NCBI RefSeq assembly: GCF_008370255.1
Contig: NZ_SEUI01000001.1
Coordinates: forward strand, 362,767 to 426,766
Origin: Pseudoalteromonas sp. FUC4
Lineage (GTDB): Bacteria > Pseudomonadota > Gammaproteobacteria > Enterobacterales > Alteromonadaceae
Direction: 5' to 3'
Length of the DNA stretch: 64,000 nt
In this document: positions 38,772 through 47,560 of the stretch, piece after piece
Layout: each line of letters opens with the position of its first letter
How positions within the stretch are numbered: the first letter of the stretch is position 1
Program-made: the position numbers and the translations under genes
The notes under the pieces: generated by a model
The model's database searches: none
What the model saw: the letters and a program-made list of their open reading frames with translations, nothing else
Told to the model about the DNA's origin: nothing

Positions 38772-39794
38772 ATGTACGAATACTCAAACAATTCAGAAAG
38801 GAAGCTCATTGTTCGATTTTTCTCTTCGACAGGGTTTATAGCTACATTTTCGATGGCTAGCTTGGCATCTATTAACAACAGCTATTTATTAGCATTTACT
38901 TTGGTTGTTTCTTCGTTTGTTTACTTATCGGCGTTTAATATAGGCAGAGGTGTAGAGAAGTCTGCAACTGTAGTTTTATATAACCTATATGCATTGATGT
39001 TTTATCTGGTACTTACAGGAGGAGCACAAGGTACAGGGCCTATATGGATATTTGTAGTTTCTCCTGTTACTTACTCAATTCGAGGGCTTAAACGAGGGAC
39101 GTTTGATATTGTTTTATTTTTATCGGCGATTGTTCTCGGTTTCTATTGCGCTGATACATTTAATATATACGACTATAACCCTGAACAGTTTCCGATTAGA
39201 ATTATACTCGCTTTTATAATTGTCGCATCGCTGAGTGGTTACTATGAGTTCTCAAGAGAAAAGTACAGCAGTAAATTAATCGCTTTAAGTAAAAAAAATG
39301 AATTTCTAGCCACTATAGATCCACTCACAAATCTGCCAAACCGCCGTTATGCTATGAATAAACTGGTTACTTTTAAAACTGAACTAACAAAAAATCATAT
39401 TCCATTCGTTATTTTATTAGCTGATGTAGATAATTTTAAAAAAATTAATGATCAATTTGGTCATGATTTTGGAGATGAAGCACTTATTCACTTAGCTAAA
39501 ACGTTTGAGAGAAGTATCCCCAAAGATGCGATTGCTTCACGATGGGGCGGTGAAGAGTTTTTAATTGCTATCCCAAATGCAGCCATTGAAGATGCAGAAA
39601 AAATTGCAGAAAAAATCCATCATTCTCTTAAAAGTTCAGCAGTGAAACAGCTTTCACATAGTGTAAAGTTAACAATAAGTATTGGTGCAATCTCAGCGGG
39701 CGTTGAGCGTTCTATCGACCTAGATATTAAGTTAGCTGATGAACTACTTTATAAAGCAAAAGAGCAAGGAAAAAATAGAACTTGCTCCTCTTAA
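38772..39794 (+). CDS. Membrane-bound diguanylate cyclase
   Basis: A 340-residue protein. Residues about 10-165 hold five or six hydrophobic segments (for example LVVSSFVYLSAFNIG and IILAFIIVASLSGYY), an uncharacterised membrane sensor. A GGDEF domain follows (about 180-338) with LADVDNFKKINDQFGHDFGD and the active-site RWGGEEF. The residues where the inhibitory I-site would stand (P and A at positions -7 and -4 before the arginine) do not match RxxD, so product inhibition is probably absent. The signal sensed is unknown. It is convergent with a small membrane protein gene, 12 nt apart. Confidence 0.9.
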   Translation: MYEYSNNSERKLIVRFFSSTGFIATFSMASLASINNSYLLAFTLVVSSFVYLSAFNIGRGVEKSATVVLYNLYALMFYLVLTGGAQGTGPIWIFVVSPVTYSIRGLKRGTFDIVLFLSAIVLGFYCADTFNIYDYNPEQFPIRIILAFIIVASLSGYYEFSREKYSSKLIALSKKNEFLATIDPLTNLPNRRYAMNKLVTFKTELTKNHIPFVILLADVDNFKKINDQFGHDFGDEALIHLAKTFERSIPKDAIASRWGGEEFLIAIPNAAIEDAEKIAEKIHHSLKSSAVKQLSHSVKLTISIGAISAGVERSIDLDIKLADELLYKAKEQGKNRTCSS

Positions 39795-39806
39795 TTGTTA
39801 TGCGAA

Positions 39807-40130
39807 TTAGTCCATTGAAAACGAATCAAGGGATGGCTTTATTTTAGCTTTTCTGCGTTTTACGCTCAAATAACAAACTACATTACACGTAACTTGCATT
39901 GTTATTAAAGCCCAATAACTAATGCTTAAATCACTTAGCCCACTTACCTTTTCGTTAGAAAAGTAATAGGCCACAACGGCTAGTTGAAAAACTAAAAAGC
40001 TATTTAAAAAGCTAAATAAACGTTGTTTAAAACAAGTATGTTTATATTTACTAAATATAATTAAACAGGTGCTTAGTACTAATAACAACCAGCTTAAAAT
40101 TATACAAAAATCAACTAAGATATTGTGCAT
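39807..40130 (-). CDS. Small membrane protein, function unknown (107 aa)
   Basis: Not recognised. Three hydrophobic segments are visible (about 5-25, 43-60 and 70-90), with a basic C-terminus (KRRKAKIKPS), which suggests that the C-terminal tail is cytoplasmic. There are four cysteines in or near membrane segments but no motif. The gene starts 19 nt after recN on the same strand and could be read through from it. Alternatively it is an independent orphan. Base use is like the flanking genes. Confidence 0.55.
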   Translation of the reverse strand: MHNILVDFCIILSWLLLVLSTCLIIFSKYKHTCFKQRLFSFLNSFLVFQLAVVAYYFSNEKVSGLSDLSISYWALITMQVTCNVVCYLSVKRRKAKIKPSLDSFSMD

Positions 40131-40149
40131 TATTTAATCCTTGAAGACG

Positions 40150-41838
40150 TTATTTACTAACACATTGAGCGTGAGCCATTATTAGTTCTTTAGCATTTGC
40201 TTTAGCGGTTTTGCTTACATTGTCGCCACCAAGTAAACGGGCTATTTCATTAATACGGCCATCTTTATTCAAAGGCAGCATATGAGTAAACGTCTCCCCT
40301 TGTGATATTTCTTTAGCTACAAAAAACTGCTGATGCGCACTACTAGCTACTTGTGGTAAATGAGTAACACAAATCACTTGGGTAGATTTACCTAACTGGC
40401 GTAATAATTTACCTACAGCTGATGCAGTAGGGCCTGATATACCGACATCAACCTCATCAAAAATAAGTGTTGGAGTTGTTACTTTTTGAGCAATAATTAC
40501 CTGTATAGCAAGGCTTATACGAGAAAGCTCACCACCTGATGCTACTTTAGCTAATGGTTGAAGTGGCTGCCCCGGATTAGTTGATACTAAAAACGAGACG
40601 TTATCAAAGCCTAAGCAGTTTGGTGTACGATTACTTTCTTGAGTTAGGGATATTTCAAAAACACCGTTTTCCATTGATAAATTAGCCATGCTTTCACTTA
40701 TTAGTGTGTTAAGTGTATTAGCATACTCGCAGCGGCTTTTACTTAGCTGATCAGCCGCTTGCTTATAAGTAAGTAACGCGTTTTCTATTTCTGACTCTAG
40801 TTGCTCTAAGCGATTACTATTATTACTTATCGACTCTAGCTCTTGAGCAATTGATTGATGAAATTCAACCAATTGCTGTGGCTTTATATGGTGCTTGCGT
40901 GCTAAATCCATCGCACCACTTAACCTATTCTCTACTTCACCTAAGCGGGCAGGGTCTAAATCTGTTTGCTCAGTGTAATTACGCACTTCGCGGCTTGCTT
41001 CTTCAACTTGTACTGCGGCTTCACTAAGGAGGGTTGCTACGCCTGCTAAACTTTCGTCATATTGAGCCAGTTCAGTAAATTGTTGAGCGCTATGCTGTAG
41101 TAATGAACAAGCATTTTGCTCATCACTTTCATACAAGTGTTGTAATTCACGTTGGCACGATTCTAATATCGTTTGGCTATTACTTAGTTTGTAATGCTCA
41201 GCCTCAATTAAATCAAACTCATTTTCTTGTAAGGCAAATTCATCAAGCTCAGCAACTTGATACTCTAACAATTGCTTTTGCGCTGCTTGTTGCTGCTGTT
41301 GTTGCTCTAAATGTTTAAATTCTTTTTGTAAGTTAGCAAACTGTTTATAGCTTTTATTTACTGAGTTTACTAAATTGTGATGGCCTGCGTAGGCATCTAA
41401 AAGTTGTAACTGATGTTCAGCTTTTAATAGGTATTGGTGGGCATGTTGTCCATGAATAGATATTAAATATTGACCAAGCTCTTTTAATTGTGATGCAGTA
41501 ACTGCACTGCCATTAATATAGCTTTTACTACGGCCATTTTTGCAAACAACACGGCGTAATAAACATTCATTATCGCCATTGTTTAGCATATGTTGCTCTA
41601 AAAATGCTTGAGCAAGCGGTAAATTTGTTAAGTCAAATTGTGCACATACTTCTGCTTTATCAGAGCTTGGACGCACTGCTGATGCTTCAGCGCGCTCACC
41701 CAAGCACAGTGATAGGGCATCTATAGCAATAGATTTGCCCGCACCTGTTTCACCTGTGATCGCGGTCATACCGCTGCGCCATTCTGTGCTTAAATTACTT
41801 ACAATTGCAAAGTTTTTAATTTCTAAACCAATTAACAT
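40150..41838 (-). CDS. recN: DNA repair protein RecN
   Basis: A 562-residue SMC-like ATPase that holds broken DNA ends during recombination repair. Walker A is ITGETGAGKSIAIDAL (about 28-43), the central part (about 150-360) is a long coiled coil, and the C-terminal half has the signature LAKVASGGELSRISLAIQ (about 420-437) and Walker B TLIFDEVDVGISG. The ATG at 41838 gives MLIGLEIKNFAIV, the usual start; a longer frame from 41859 would run through the SOS box. Two LexA boxes sit directly before it. Length fits E. coli RecN (553). Confidence 0.97.
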   Translation of the reverse strand: MLIGLEIKNFAIVSNLSTEWRSGMTAITGETGAGKSIAIDALSLCLGERAEASAVRPSSDKAEVCAQFDLTNLPLAQAFLEQHMLNNGDNECLLRRVVCKNGRSKSYINGSAVTASQLKELGQYLISIHGQHAHQYLLKAEHQLQLLDAYAGHHNLVNSVNKSYKQFANLQKEFKHLEQQQQQQAAQKQLLEYQVAELDEFALQENEFDLIEAEHYKLSNSQTILESCQRELQHLYESDEQNACSLLQHSAQQFTELAQYDESLAGVATLLSEAAVQVEEASREVRNYTEQTDLDPARLGEVENRLSGAMDLARKHHIKPQQLVEFHQSIAQELESISNNSNRLEQLESEIENALLTYKQAADQLSKSRCEYANTLNTLISESMANLSMENGVFEISLTQESNRTPNCLGFDNVSFLVSTNPGQPLQPLAKVASGGELSRISLAIQVIIAQKVTTPTLIFDEVDVGISGPTASAVGKLLRQLGKSTQVICVTHLPQVASSAHQQFFVAKEISQGETFTHMLPLNKDGRINEIARLLGGDNVSKTAKANAKELIMAHAQCVSK

Positions 41839-41839
41839 A

Positions 41840-41855
41840 CTGTTTATCCATCCAG
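41840..41855 (-). promoter_or_regulatory. LexA (SOS) box 1 of recN
   Basis: CTG-N10-CAG with the sequence CTGTTTATCCATCCAG. It ends one base before the recN ATG and covers the ribosome binding site region. Weaker than box 2 because its right half departs from the consensus. Confidence 0.7.
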
Positions 41856-41863
41856 TCAATTGA

Positions 41864-41879
41864 CTGTTAATTTATACAG
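41864..41879 (-). promoter_or_regulatory. LexA (SOS) box 2 of recN
   Basis: CTGTTAATTTATACAG, a close match to the consensus CTG(TA)5CAG. It stands 8 bp from box 1, an arrangement like the multiple operators of E. coli recN. Strong repression with late release upon DNA damage is expected. Confidence 0.9.
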
Positions 41880-41913
41880 TGTTTTGGTTTTTTGCAAATT
41901 AATTTTTTATTAT

Positions 41914-42471
41914 TTACGCAACGCTTACATCTTGATTAAACTGTGTATTAGACGTTTTGGGAGAGGTGTCAACTTGATCTTCAATAATATCAGTGGCTTG
42001 TGCGATCTCTTCAGTTTTAAGCAGAGCAATGAGAGGAGGTAAGGTATTTAGATAAAAGCTCTTATTATATAAAATTCCTTGCTGAGGTAACTCAGATACA
42101 AAGTACTGTATATTATCAATCAATGGTTGAATTATATCTGTTTGATTAGTTTTAATTAACTCGCTGGACAGTGTGTTAATTAATAGGTCGGCGGTGTCTT
42201 CAAGCTGTTGCAAGTTCTCATCTGTATGTGATTGAACAACAAAGAAATTACTGACAATAGCTTGAATACGTGAAATATATTTTGGGCGAATTATTTTAGC
42301 GTCAAGTAGCTCATTAAGTTTTGCTTTAAGGCGTATATTTACATGCAAAACACGTTCATTAAATAGTTTTTTTCTAGCTTCAATCGCTTTTTTACGATTA
42401 CTCTCAATTTTGAGATAACTGTATAAAAGCGTAATTAATAGCAGTAAAGCAAAGAATACTACACAAGTCAT
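41914..42471 (-). CDS. Membrane-anchored helical protein, function unknown
   Basis: A 185-residue protein with an N-terminal membrane helix (about 2-20), then a basic helical stretch (NRKKAIEARKKLFNERV) and a mostly helical soluble part to about 165; the tail is acidic and probably unstructured. I do not recognise the family. It lies between nadK and recN on the same strand, 77 nt after nadK; the SOS boxes of recN are 35 nt downstream. The low-complexity, positively charged region after the membrane helix would place the soluble part in the cytoplasm. Confidence 0.6.
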   Translation of the reverse strand: MTCVVFFALLLLITLLYSYLKIESNRKKAIEARKKLFNERVLHVNIRLKAKLNELLDAKIIRPKYISRIQAIVSNFFVVQSHTDENLQQLEDTADLLINTLSSELIKTNQTDIIQPLIDNIQYFVSELPQQGILYNKSFYLNTLPPLIALLKTEEIAQATDIIEDQVDTSPKTSNTQFNQDVSVA

Positions 42472-42548
42472 TGCTACTCGTTCCTAAATTAGTTGATTGT
42501 TATTTTAAGCCGCCATTTTGCTTTATAGTGCTAAATTTGGCAATAAAA

Positions 42549-43433
42549 TTAGTACAAACGACTACCCCAATTTAGTTTTGTACGTAAAACGTTGTAGTAC
42601 GAGTAATTTTTTGGATGAATCAAGCGCAATTGTTTATCCGCTTTTTTAATTACTACCTCATCGCCGGGTAATACGGCAAGCACAACATGGCTGTCGCAAC
42701 TCACCTGTAGGCTATCTGTATTTTCTAGGCTTAGCTTTAAGCGTACTTCGTTATCGGCATCAACCACTAAAGGTCTGCTAGATAAGGTATGAGGAAACAT
42801 AGGTACTAACGATATTGCATTTAGTTCTGGCGTTAAAATTGGCCCTCCACCTGAAAGTGAATATGCCGTAGAGCCAGTAGGGGTTGATACTATTAAACCG
42901 TCAGAGCGCTGAGAAAACACAAAGTCATTATTTATAAAAGCTTCAAATTCAATCATGTGCGCAACTTTATCAGCATGAAGCACAGCTTCGTTAACGGCTG
43001 AGTTTGCACTTTTTAATTCGTTATGGCGATATACTTCGACTTCTAATAAAAATCGTTTTTCTTCAAGGTACTCACCACTGAGGACTTGCTCTAAGCTCGC
43101 TTCAAATCCTTCAGGGTTTAAATCAGTTAAAAAGCCAAGGTTACCTCTATTTACACCAATAACAGCAATATTAAAGCGCGCAAGCACGCGTGCAGCACCA
43201 AGCATGTTACCGTCACCGCCTACAACAATAGCTAAATCGGCTTGTTCTCCTAAGTCGACTAATTTAACAAGTTTGTCATGCGGGATATCGTCTAATTGAC
43301 TCCCTGTGCGTTTTTCTACTATTACGTCAAAACCAAGCGCAAGTAAAAATGTATGTAAGCGCTGAAGGGTAGCAGCAGCTCCCGGGTGATTAGGTTTGCC
43401 AATTAGGCCTATGGTATTAAAAGGAGAGTCCAT
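42549..43433 (-). CDS. nadK: NAD kinase
   Basis: A 294-residue enzyme that phosphorylates NAD to NADP. The GGDG motif is in [15 protein letters not shown] (about 71-85), followed by [15 protein letters not shown] (about 94-108), NEAVLH and [18 protein letters not shown] (about 183-200). The ATG at 43433 ([13 protein letters not shown]) gives the length of E. coli NadK (292), but no Shine-Dalgarno sequence stands before it; a TTG at 43475 would add 14 residues with no better signal. It is divergent from the hrcA-like gene, as nadK is from grpE in E. coli. Confidence 0.95.
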   Translation of the reverse strand: MDSPFNTIGLIGKPNHPGAAATLQRLHTFLLALGFDVIVEKRTGSQLDDIPHDKLVKLVDLGEQADLAIVVGGDGNMLGAARVLARFNIAVIGVNRGNLGFLTDLNPEGFEASLEQVLSGEYLEEKRFLLEVEVYRHNELKSANSAVNEAVLHADKVAHMIEFEAFINNDFVFSQRSDGLIVSTPTGSTAYSLSGGGPILTPELNAISLVPMFPHTLSSRPLVVDADNEVRLKLSLENTDSLQVSCDSHVVLAVLPGDEVVIKKADKQLRLIHPKNYSYYNVLRTKLNWGSRLY

Positions 43434-43552
43434 AATGTACGCACAAAAAGATTTAATAATTGTAGAGTAACCCAAAACAGAAGTGTTTGAAAATACAGAT
43501 TATAGCAATATTATAAACCTTCAATTTTATTCGCAGTCAGTTAACAGCACGA

Positions 43553-43580
43553 CTTGAAAAACAACTAAATGCCCCGATAT
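43553..43580 (+). promoter_or_regulatory. Probable sigma32 promoter of the hrcA-like gene
   Basis: CTTGAAA from 43553, 13 nt after CTTGAA, then CCCCGATAT from 43572. Compared with CTTGAAA / CCCCATNT, the -10 has one inserted or changed base. A start of transcription near 43586 follows, which favours the ATG at 43609 over that at 43588. Confidence 0.65.
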
Positions 43581-43608
43581 CTCTTTCATGCAACAAGATG
43601 TAGATACC

Positions 43609-44553
43609 ATGAAACTAAACTCACGAGATCAGCAAATTTTTTCAGCTGTTATGAACATGTACTGTAATGGCGAAGGCTTGCCTGTTCCATCAACAAAAAT
43701 TGCCAAGCTCAAAGGCATGGCAGTATGCTCGGCTACTGTTCGTAATGCTATGGCTCGCTTAGAAAAAGTGGGGCTATTGTATTCACCTCATACATCTGCA
43801 GGACGAGTACCAACAAACGAAGGGTTTGATTATTGGTTTGACGAGTTTTTTCCACTCGCTGACATTGCTAATTATTGGCAACCAGAACAATCACAACTCG
43901 TTGAACTAGCACATGGGTTGAGCCAAAAATATCAGGTGTGTTGTTGTGTAGGTTTGCCACAAGCCAGCTCGCAGCTAGTATTTAGAGTAGAGGTACTTGA
44001 TTTTGATTCTACCGACTGGCTTATTTTATTAATAGACCGAGCAGGGCAGAGCCATAATATTTGTATTGATAAGCCTCATGATTCGTCAGACTCTGTTCGT
44101 TATCAGTTTGCAACGTGGTTAAATACCGTCTTTAGCCAACAAACTTTGATGGAAGGTTTATACCGTATGCAAGCTATGGCTAATACCGCTCCTCGAAATT
44201 GTCACGATTCGCTTAATCAATGGACGCGACAACTAAGCCAAAAATTAGGCTCAGATAACAGTATTGTTGTTGGCGAAAATTACCTCTATAAACAAATCGA
44301 TTGTGAGCAAAGTTTAAATATTGGCGTTTCGTTTTTAAATTATGTAGAAGATAAACTCGCTTTTAAAAATGGGTTATCGATACTTAATAGCGAAAAATTA
44401 CCTTTTACTGAGTGCGATGAATTGATTGTAATAAGTGTGCCGTACTTCCAAAATCAAGAATACCAAAGCCGCTTTTGTATAATTTGCCCTAAATCAGCGC
44501 AAATTGAAGAAATAATCCAAGAATTTAAATTAATTGAGACATCTAACTCTTGA
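43609..44553 (+). CDS. HrcA-like heat-shock repressor homologue
   Basis: A 314-residue protein with HrcA architecture. The N-terminal winged helix (about 1-80) has [54 protein letters not shown] and [19 protein letters not shown], all aligned with HrcA blocks (Y/G-e-PV-S, ATIRNeMa-LE, HTSAGR-P). The C-terminal part (about 100-314) is the GAF-like dimer and chaperone-sensing part, but diverged. HrcA represses chaperone genes at CIRCE operators in many bacteria and is rare in gammaproteobacteria. No CIRCE is seen here. Two ATGs are possible; 43609 matches the family start. The stop overlaps the -35 of the grpE promoter. Confidence 0.8.
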   Translation: MKLNSRDQQIFSAVMNMYCNGEGLPVPSTKIAKLKGMAVCSATVRNAMARLEKVGLLYSPHTSAGRVPTNEGFDYWFDEFFPLADIANYWQPEQSQLVELAHGLSQKYQVCCCVGLPQASSQLVFRVEVLDFDSTDWLILLIDRAGQSHNICIDKPHDSSDSVRYQFATWLNTVFSQQTLMEGLYRMQAMANTAPRNCHDSLNQWTRQLSQKLGSDNSIVVGENYLYKQIDCEQSLNIGVSFLNYVEDKLAFKNGLSILNSEKLPFTECDELIVISVPYFQNQEYQSRFCIICPKSAQIEEIIQEFKLIETSNS

Positions 44554-44577
44554 ATCTTTTTATTCAATCCCCATAAT
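44549..44577 (+). promoter_or_regulatory. Sigma32 heat-shock promoter of grpE
   Basis: CTTGAA at 44549-44554, 14-nt spacer, CCCCATAAT from 44569. The TGA stop of the hrcA-like gene lies inside the -35 element. Transcription should start about 25-30 nt before the grpE ATG. Confidence 0.88.
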
Positions 44578-44611
44578 TACCGCAGTTGAAAAGAATTGGA
44601 GCACGTATTTT

Positions 44612-45223
44612 ATGTCTGAGCAGACACAAAACCCTGAGCAAGAAGTAGAATTAAACGAAGAAATTTCTAAAATGCAGGCTGATGTAGAAGCAGCAGTAGA
44701 AGCCGCTGATCAACATGCAGATGAAGAGCAAAGCCCTGAAGCAGAAATAGCTATGCTATATGCAGAGCTTGAAGCTGCTAAACAAACTATTGCTGATCAA
44801 AAAGACGGTGTTGTTCGTGCTGCGGCTGACGTAGATAACATTCGTCGTCGTGCAGCACAAGATGTAGAAAAAGCGCATAAATTTGCACTAGAAAAATTTG
44901 CTAACGAATTACTACCTGTAATTGATAATCTTGAGCGTGCTATTGAGTTTTCTGATAAAGAAAACGAGACTTTGAAGCCGTTGCTTGAAGGTATCGATAT
45001 GACAGTTAAAAGCTTTAACGATGCTGTTGCAAAGTTTGGTGTTGAAATCGTAAACCCACAAGGTGAGCAGTTTAATCCAGATTTTCATCAAGCAATGTCA
45101 ATTCAACCAAGTAACGATGTAACACCTAATACAGTACTTGCTGTTATGCAAAAAGGTTACACATTGAATGGTCGTTTATTACGCCCTGCAATGGTTATGG
45201 TTTCTAAAGCTGCTGATGCTTAA
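44612..45223 (+). CDS. grpE: Nucleotide exchange factor GrpE
   Basis: A 203-residue cytosolic co-chaperone that releases ADP from DnaK. The acidic N-terminal tail (about 1-50) leads to a long coiled coil (about 55-120; [20 protein letters not shown]) and a C-terminal beta-domain (about 140-200) with [17 protein letters not shown] and [17 protein letters not shown]. The ATG at 44612 with GGAG upstream fits the length of E. coli GrpE (197); the longer frame from 44534 covers the promoter. A bidirectional terminator follows. dnaK and dnaJ are not in the window. Confidence 0.96.
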   Translation: MSEQTQNPEQEVELNEEISKMQADVEAAVEAADQHADEEQSPEAEIAMLYAELEAAKQTIADQKDGVVRAAADVDNIRRRAAQDVEKAHKFALEKFANELLPVIDNLERAIEFSDKENETLKPLLEGIDMTVKSFNDAVAKFGVEIVNPQGEQFNPDFHQAMSIQPSNDVTPNTVLAVMQKGYTLNGRLLRPAMVMVSKAADA

Positions 45224-45240
45224 TTGAATTATTAGTTTTA

Positions 45241-45270
45241 AAAAATGCCTCATATTGAGGCATTTTTTTT
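45241..45270. terminator. Bidirectional terminator between grpE and the MFS gene
   Basis: AAAAATGCCTC, loop ATATT, GAGGCATTTTTTTT. The T-rich flanks on both strands serve the two convergent genes; the right arm overlaps the final codons of the MFS gene. Confidence 0.9.
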
Positions 45271-46452
45271 GTCTTTTTTATAGTGGATTAACTGTACGAG
45301 CATAGTAAGTAGTACAGCGCTAAACATTAAACTTGAAAATGGTACTGCGCTTTTTGCGTGCATAATAGCGAGTAGTGGGCCAACTAACGCGCCACTACCA
45401 AAACGAAGTGTGCCAATTACGGCCGTTGCCGTGCCTGTGTTTTTTTCAAACTTCATTAATATTAGCGAGTCAGCATTACTTGCAGTGACACCTAAGCTCA
45501 TCATTAATGGCGCAATAGCAGCCACAATATAATAAAGTGACAAATGCAATAAGCTAAATGTTAATAAAGCCAGCCCCGATACAAATCCACATACAAGCCC
45601 AATATAGAGCATTTTTCGAGATCCCAGCCTTGGTACAATTCGCGTATTTAAAAAGTTACCAAACATCAGCGCCATTACATTAAACGCAAATAACACACCA
45701 AATAACTGTTCTGACACCTCATATAAATCTAAATATATAAAAGGTACTGAGGTTAAAAAGCAAAAAAATCCAAACGATACAAACATAGAACTGAGTATAT
45801 CCGCACGTGCATCTTTATTACTCAGTACAGTTTTATAGCTGTCAAAAAACAGAGCGAGGCCTTTCTTCTCATTTTTATGAATAGGTATATCTATTAAATA
45901 CACTTGCACAAACGCCAATATTAAAAAGCTATACCCAGCAAGAACCAAAAATATGGTTGACCAAACAGAAAACCCTAAAATAAACGAACCAACAGAGGGG
46001 GCAACCAACGGGGCTACCATCATAATCATCGACACATACGACATTCCCTTAGCTGTATTTTGCTGATAAATATGGCGAATAATACCCGGTACTACTACTG
46101 TTGCAGCCGCTCCCGTAAATGCTTGCACTGCTCGAAGAGTCCAAAATGCATGGATTTCGGTTGTAAATGCCAGCGCAAGTGAGCTTGCACCAAACAAAGT
46201 TAAGCCAATACGCGCGAGCTTACGGCGGCCAATTTGATCGGCAATGGGGCCAAAAAATAGCATCCCTAATGAATAACCCGCTAAGTAAATACTCAACGAT
46301 ATTTGTACATTGGGCATATTAGTGTGTAAATCGTTTGCAATTACCAGCATGGCAGGTAAGTACATATCAATCGCCAATGGCGTAATCGCCACGATACTGG
46401 CTAATAAAGGCAATAAAATACGGGTATTAAAAGACGAGGCTGAGGCGTCCAT
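45250..46452 (-). CDS. Bcr/CflA-type multidrug efflux MFS transporter
   Basis: A 400-residue inner-membrane protein with about 12 membrane segments (MFS). ITPLAIDMYLPAMLVIANDL (about 20-40) and GPIADQIGRRKLARIGL (motif A, about 68-84) are typical of the Bcr/CflA subgroup, exporters of bicyclomycin, sulfonamides, chloramphenicol or similar in other species. The substrate here is unknown. I chose the ATG at 46452; a TTG at 46467 is an alternative but neither has a strong ribosome binding site. Single gene, convergent with grpE. Confidence 0.85.
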   Translation of the reverse strand: MDASASSFNTRILLPLLASIVAITPLAIDMYLPAMLVIANDLHTNMPNVQISLSIYLAGYSLGMLFFGPIADQIGRRKLARIGLTLFGASSLALAFTTEIHAFWTLRAVQAFTGAAATVVVPGIIRHIYQQNTAKGMSYVSMIMMVAPLVAPSVGSFILGFSVWSTIFLVLAGYSFLILAFVQVYLIDIPIHKNEKKGLALFFDSYKTVLSNKDARADILSSMFVSFGFFCFLTSVPFIYLDLYEVSEQLFGVLFAFNVMALMFGNFLNTRIVPRLGSRKMLYIGLVCGFVSGLALLTFSLLHLSLYYIVAAIAPLMMSLGVTASNADSLILMKFEKNTGTATAVIGTLRFGSGALVGPLLAIMHAKSAVPFSSLMFSAVLLTMLVQLIHYKKDKKNASI

Positions 46453-46650
46453 GTATAAACTCAACAATCACTAAAAACAAGGGCTATAGTGTAACAGGGC
46501 ATTGTATTTGGATAAACTTAGTTTGCCCGCTAAGTTTATCGCCATATTGCATTTTTTTAATATAACGGTATACAAAGCAAATATTTTAAATTGGCACTGT
46601 GTTTGCTATTCTACAAGCAATAAAAAATTAATTACTTGTAGAGAATAACC

Positions 46651-47448
46651 ATGAAAAAACTAGTACTTGCAGTATTAGCGACAGCCGTTTTAGCCGGTTG
46701 TAAAACATCACCAACAGGGCGCACTCAAATAGCACTTTACTCAGATCAACAAATGAGTGAAATGGGTACTGCTAGCTTTGCAGATATGAAAAAAAGCCAA
46801 CCAATTAATAAAGATGCAAAAACAAATGCATATGTAAATTGCATTGCTGAAAAAGTAGTCGCTGTATTACCAAAAGAATACGCGTCGCAAAATTGGGAAG
46901 TAGTGGTATTTGAAGATGAATCGGCTAACGCTTTTGCACTACCTGGTGGTTACATTGGGGTTCATACGGGCTTACTAAAAATAGCCACCAATCAAGACCA
47001 ACTAGCAACAGTACTAGGGCACGAAGTAGGGCACGTAATTGCTGAACATTCTAATGAGCGTGTATCACAAAGCTCTATTTTAGATACCGGTATGCAACTT
47101 GGTAGTGCAGCACTTGAAATGGGTAACATTCAATACCGTAATGAAATTATGCAGGGTCTAGGTTTGGGCGCACAGTATGGTGTTGTTTTACCATTTAGCC
47201 GTTCGCACGAGTCAGAAGCTGATGAAATTGGCTTAGATTTAATGGCTGAAGCAGGCTTTAATCCACAAGAATCAGTCACCCTTTGGCAAAATATGAGTGC
47301 AGCAGGTAGTGGTACAACACCTGAGTTTTTATCAACTCACCCTGCGCCAAGCAGTCGTATTAAAGACTTACAAGCACAAATGAGTAAAGCACTTAGTGAG
47401 CAAAGCACCGCTAAAGCACAGGGTAAAAACCCACAGTGCACACTGTAG
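46651..47448 (+). CDS. M48 family metalloprotease lipoprotein (LoiP/YggG-like)
   Basis: A 265-residue exported zinc protease. The N-terminus MKKLVLAVLATAVLAGC is a lipoprotein signal with Cys17 in LAGC. The catalytic HEVGH is in TVLGHEVGHVIAEHSNERVS (about 126-145), and the third ligand is in the ESEADEIGLDLMAEAGF block (about 189-205). The end carries FLSTHPAPSSRIKDL, common in M48. The Asp/Gly after the lipid Cys is Lys, so sorting to the outer membrane is likely. In E. coli LoiP degrades misfolded outer-membrane proteins under low osmolarity. A strong terminator follows. Confidence 0.92.
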   Translation: MKKLVLAVLATAVLAGCKTSPTGRTQIALYSDQQMSEMGTASFADMKKSQPINKDAKTNAYVNCIAEKVVAVLPKEYASQNWEVVVFEDESANAFALPGGYIGVHTGLLKIATNQDQLATVLGHEVGHVIAEHSNERVSQSSILDTGMQLGSAALEMGNIQYRNEIMQGLGLGAQYGVVLPFSRSHESEADEIGLDLMAEAGFNPQESVTLWQNMSAAGSGTTPEFLSTHPAPSSRIKDLQAQMSKALSEQSTAKAQGKNPQCTL

Positions 47449-47500
47449 TTAAGCGCTTTACTATTTGAAGTAGTATACGTTTAGTATTAATGCATAACTA

Positions 47501-47545
47501 AAAATAAAACCCCTGTAAGTAAAATACTTACAGGGGTTTTATTTT
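47501..47545. terminator. Long bidirectional terminator
   Basis: A nearly perfect 20-bp stem with short loop: AAAACCCCTGTAAGTA and TACTTACAGGGGTTTT, flanked by A- and T-runs. It serves the convergent M48 protease and alpha/beta-hydrolase genes. Confidence 0.92.
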
Positions 47546-47560
47546 AGTTTCTAAGTATGG

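Noticed and set aside
43500..43608. A CIRCE operator near the hrcA-like gene
   Set aside because: No TTAGCACTC-N9-GAGTGCTAA or close variant is seen on either side of the gene.
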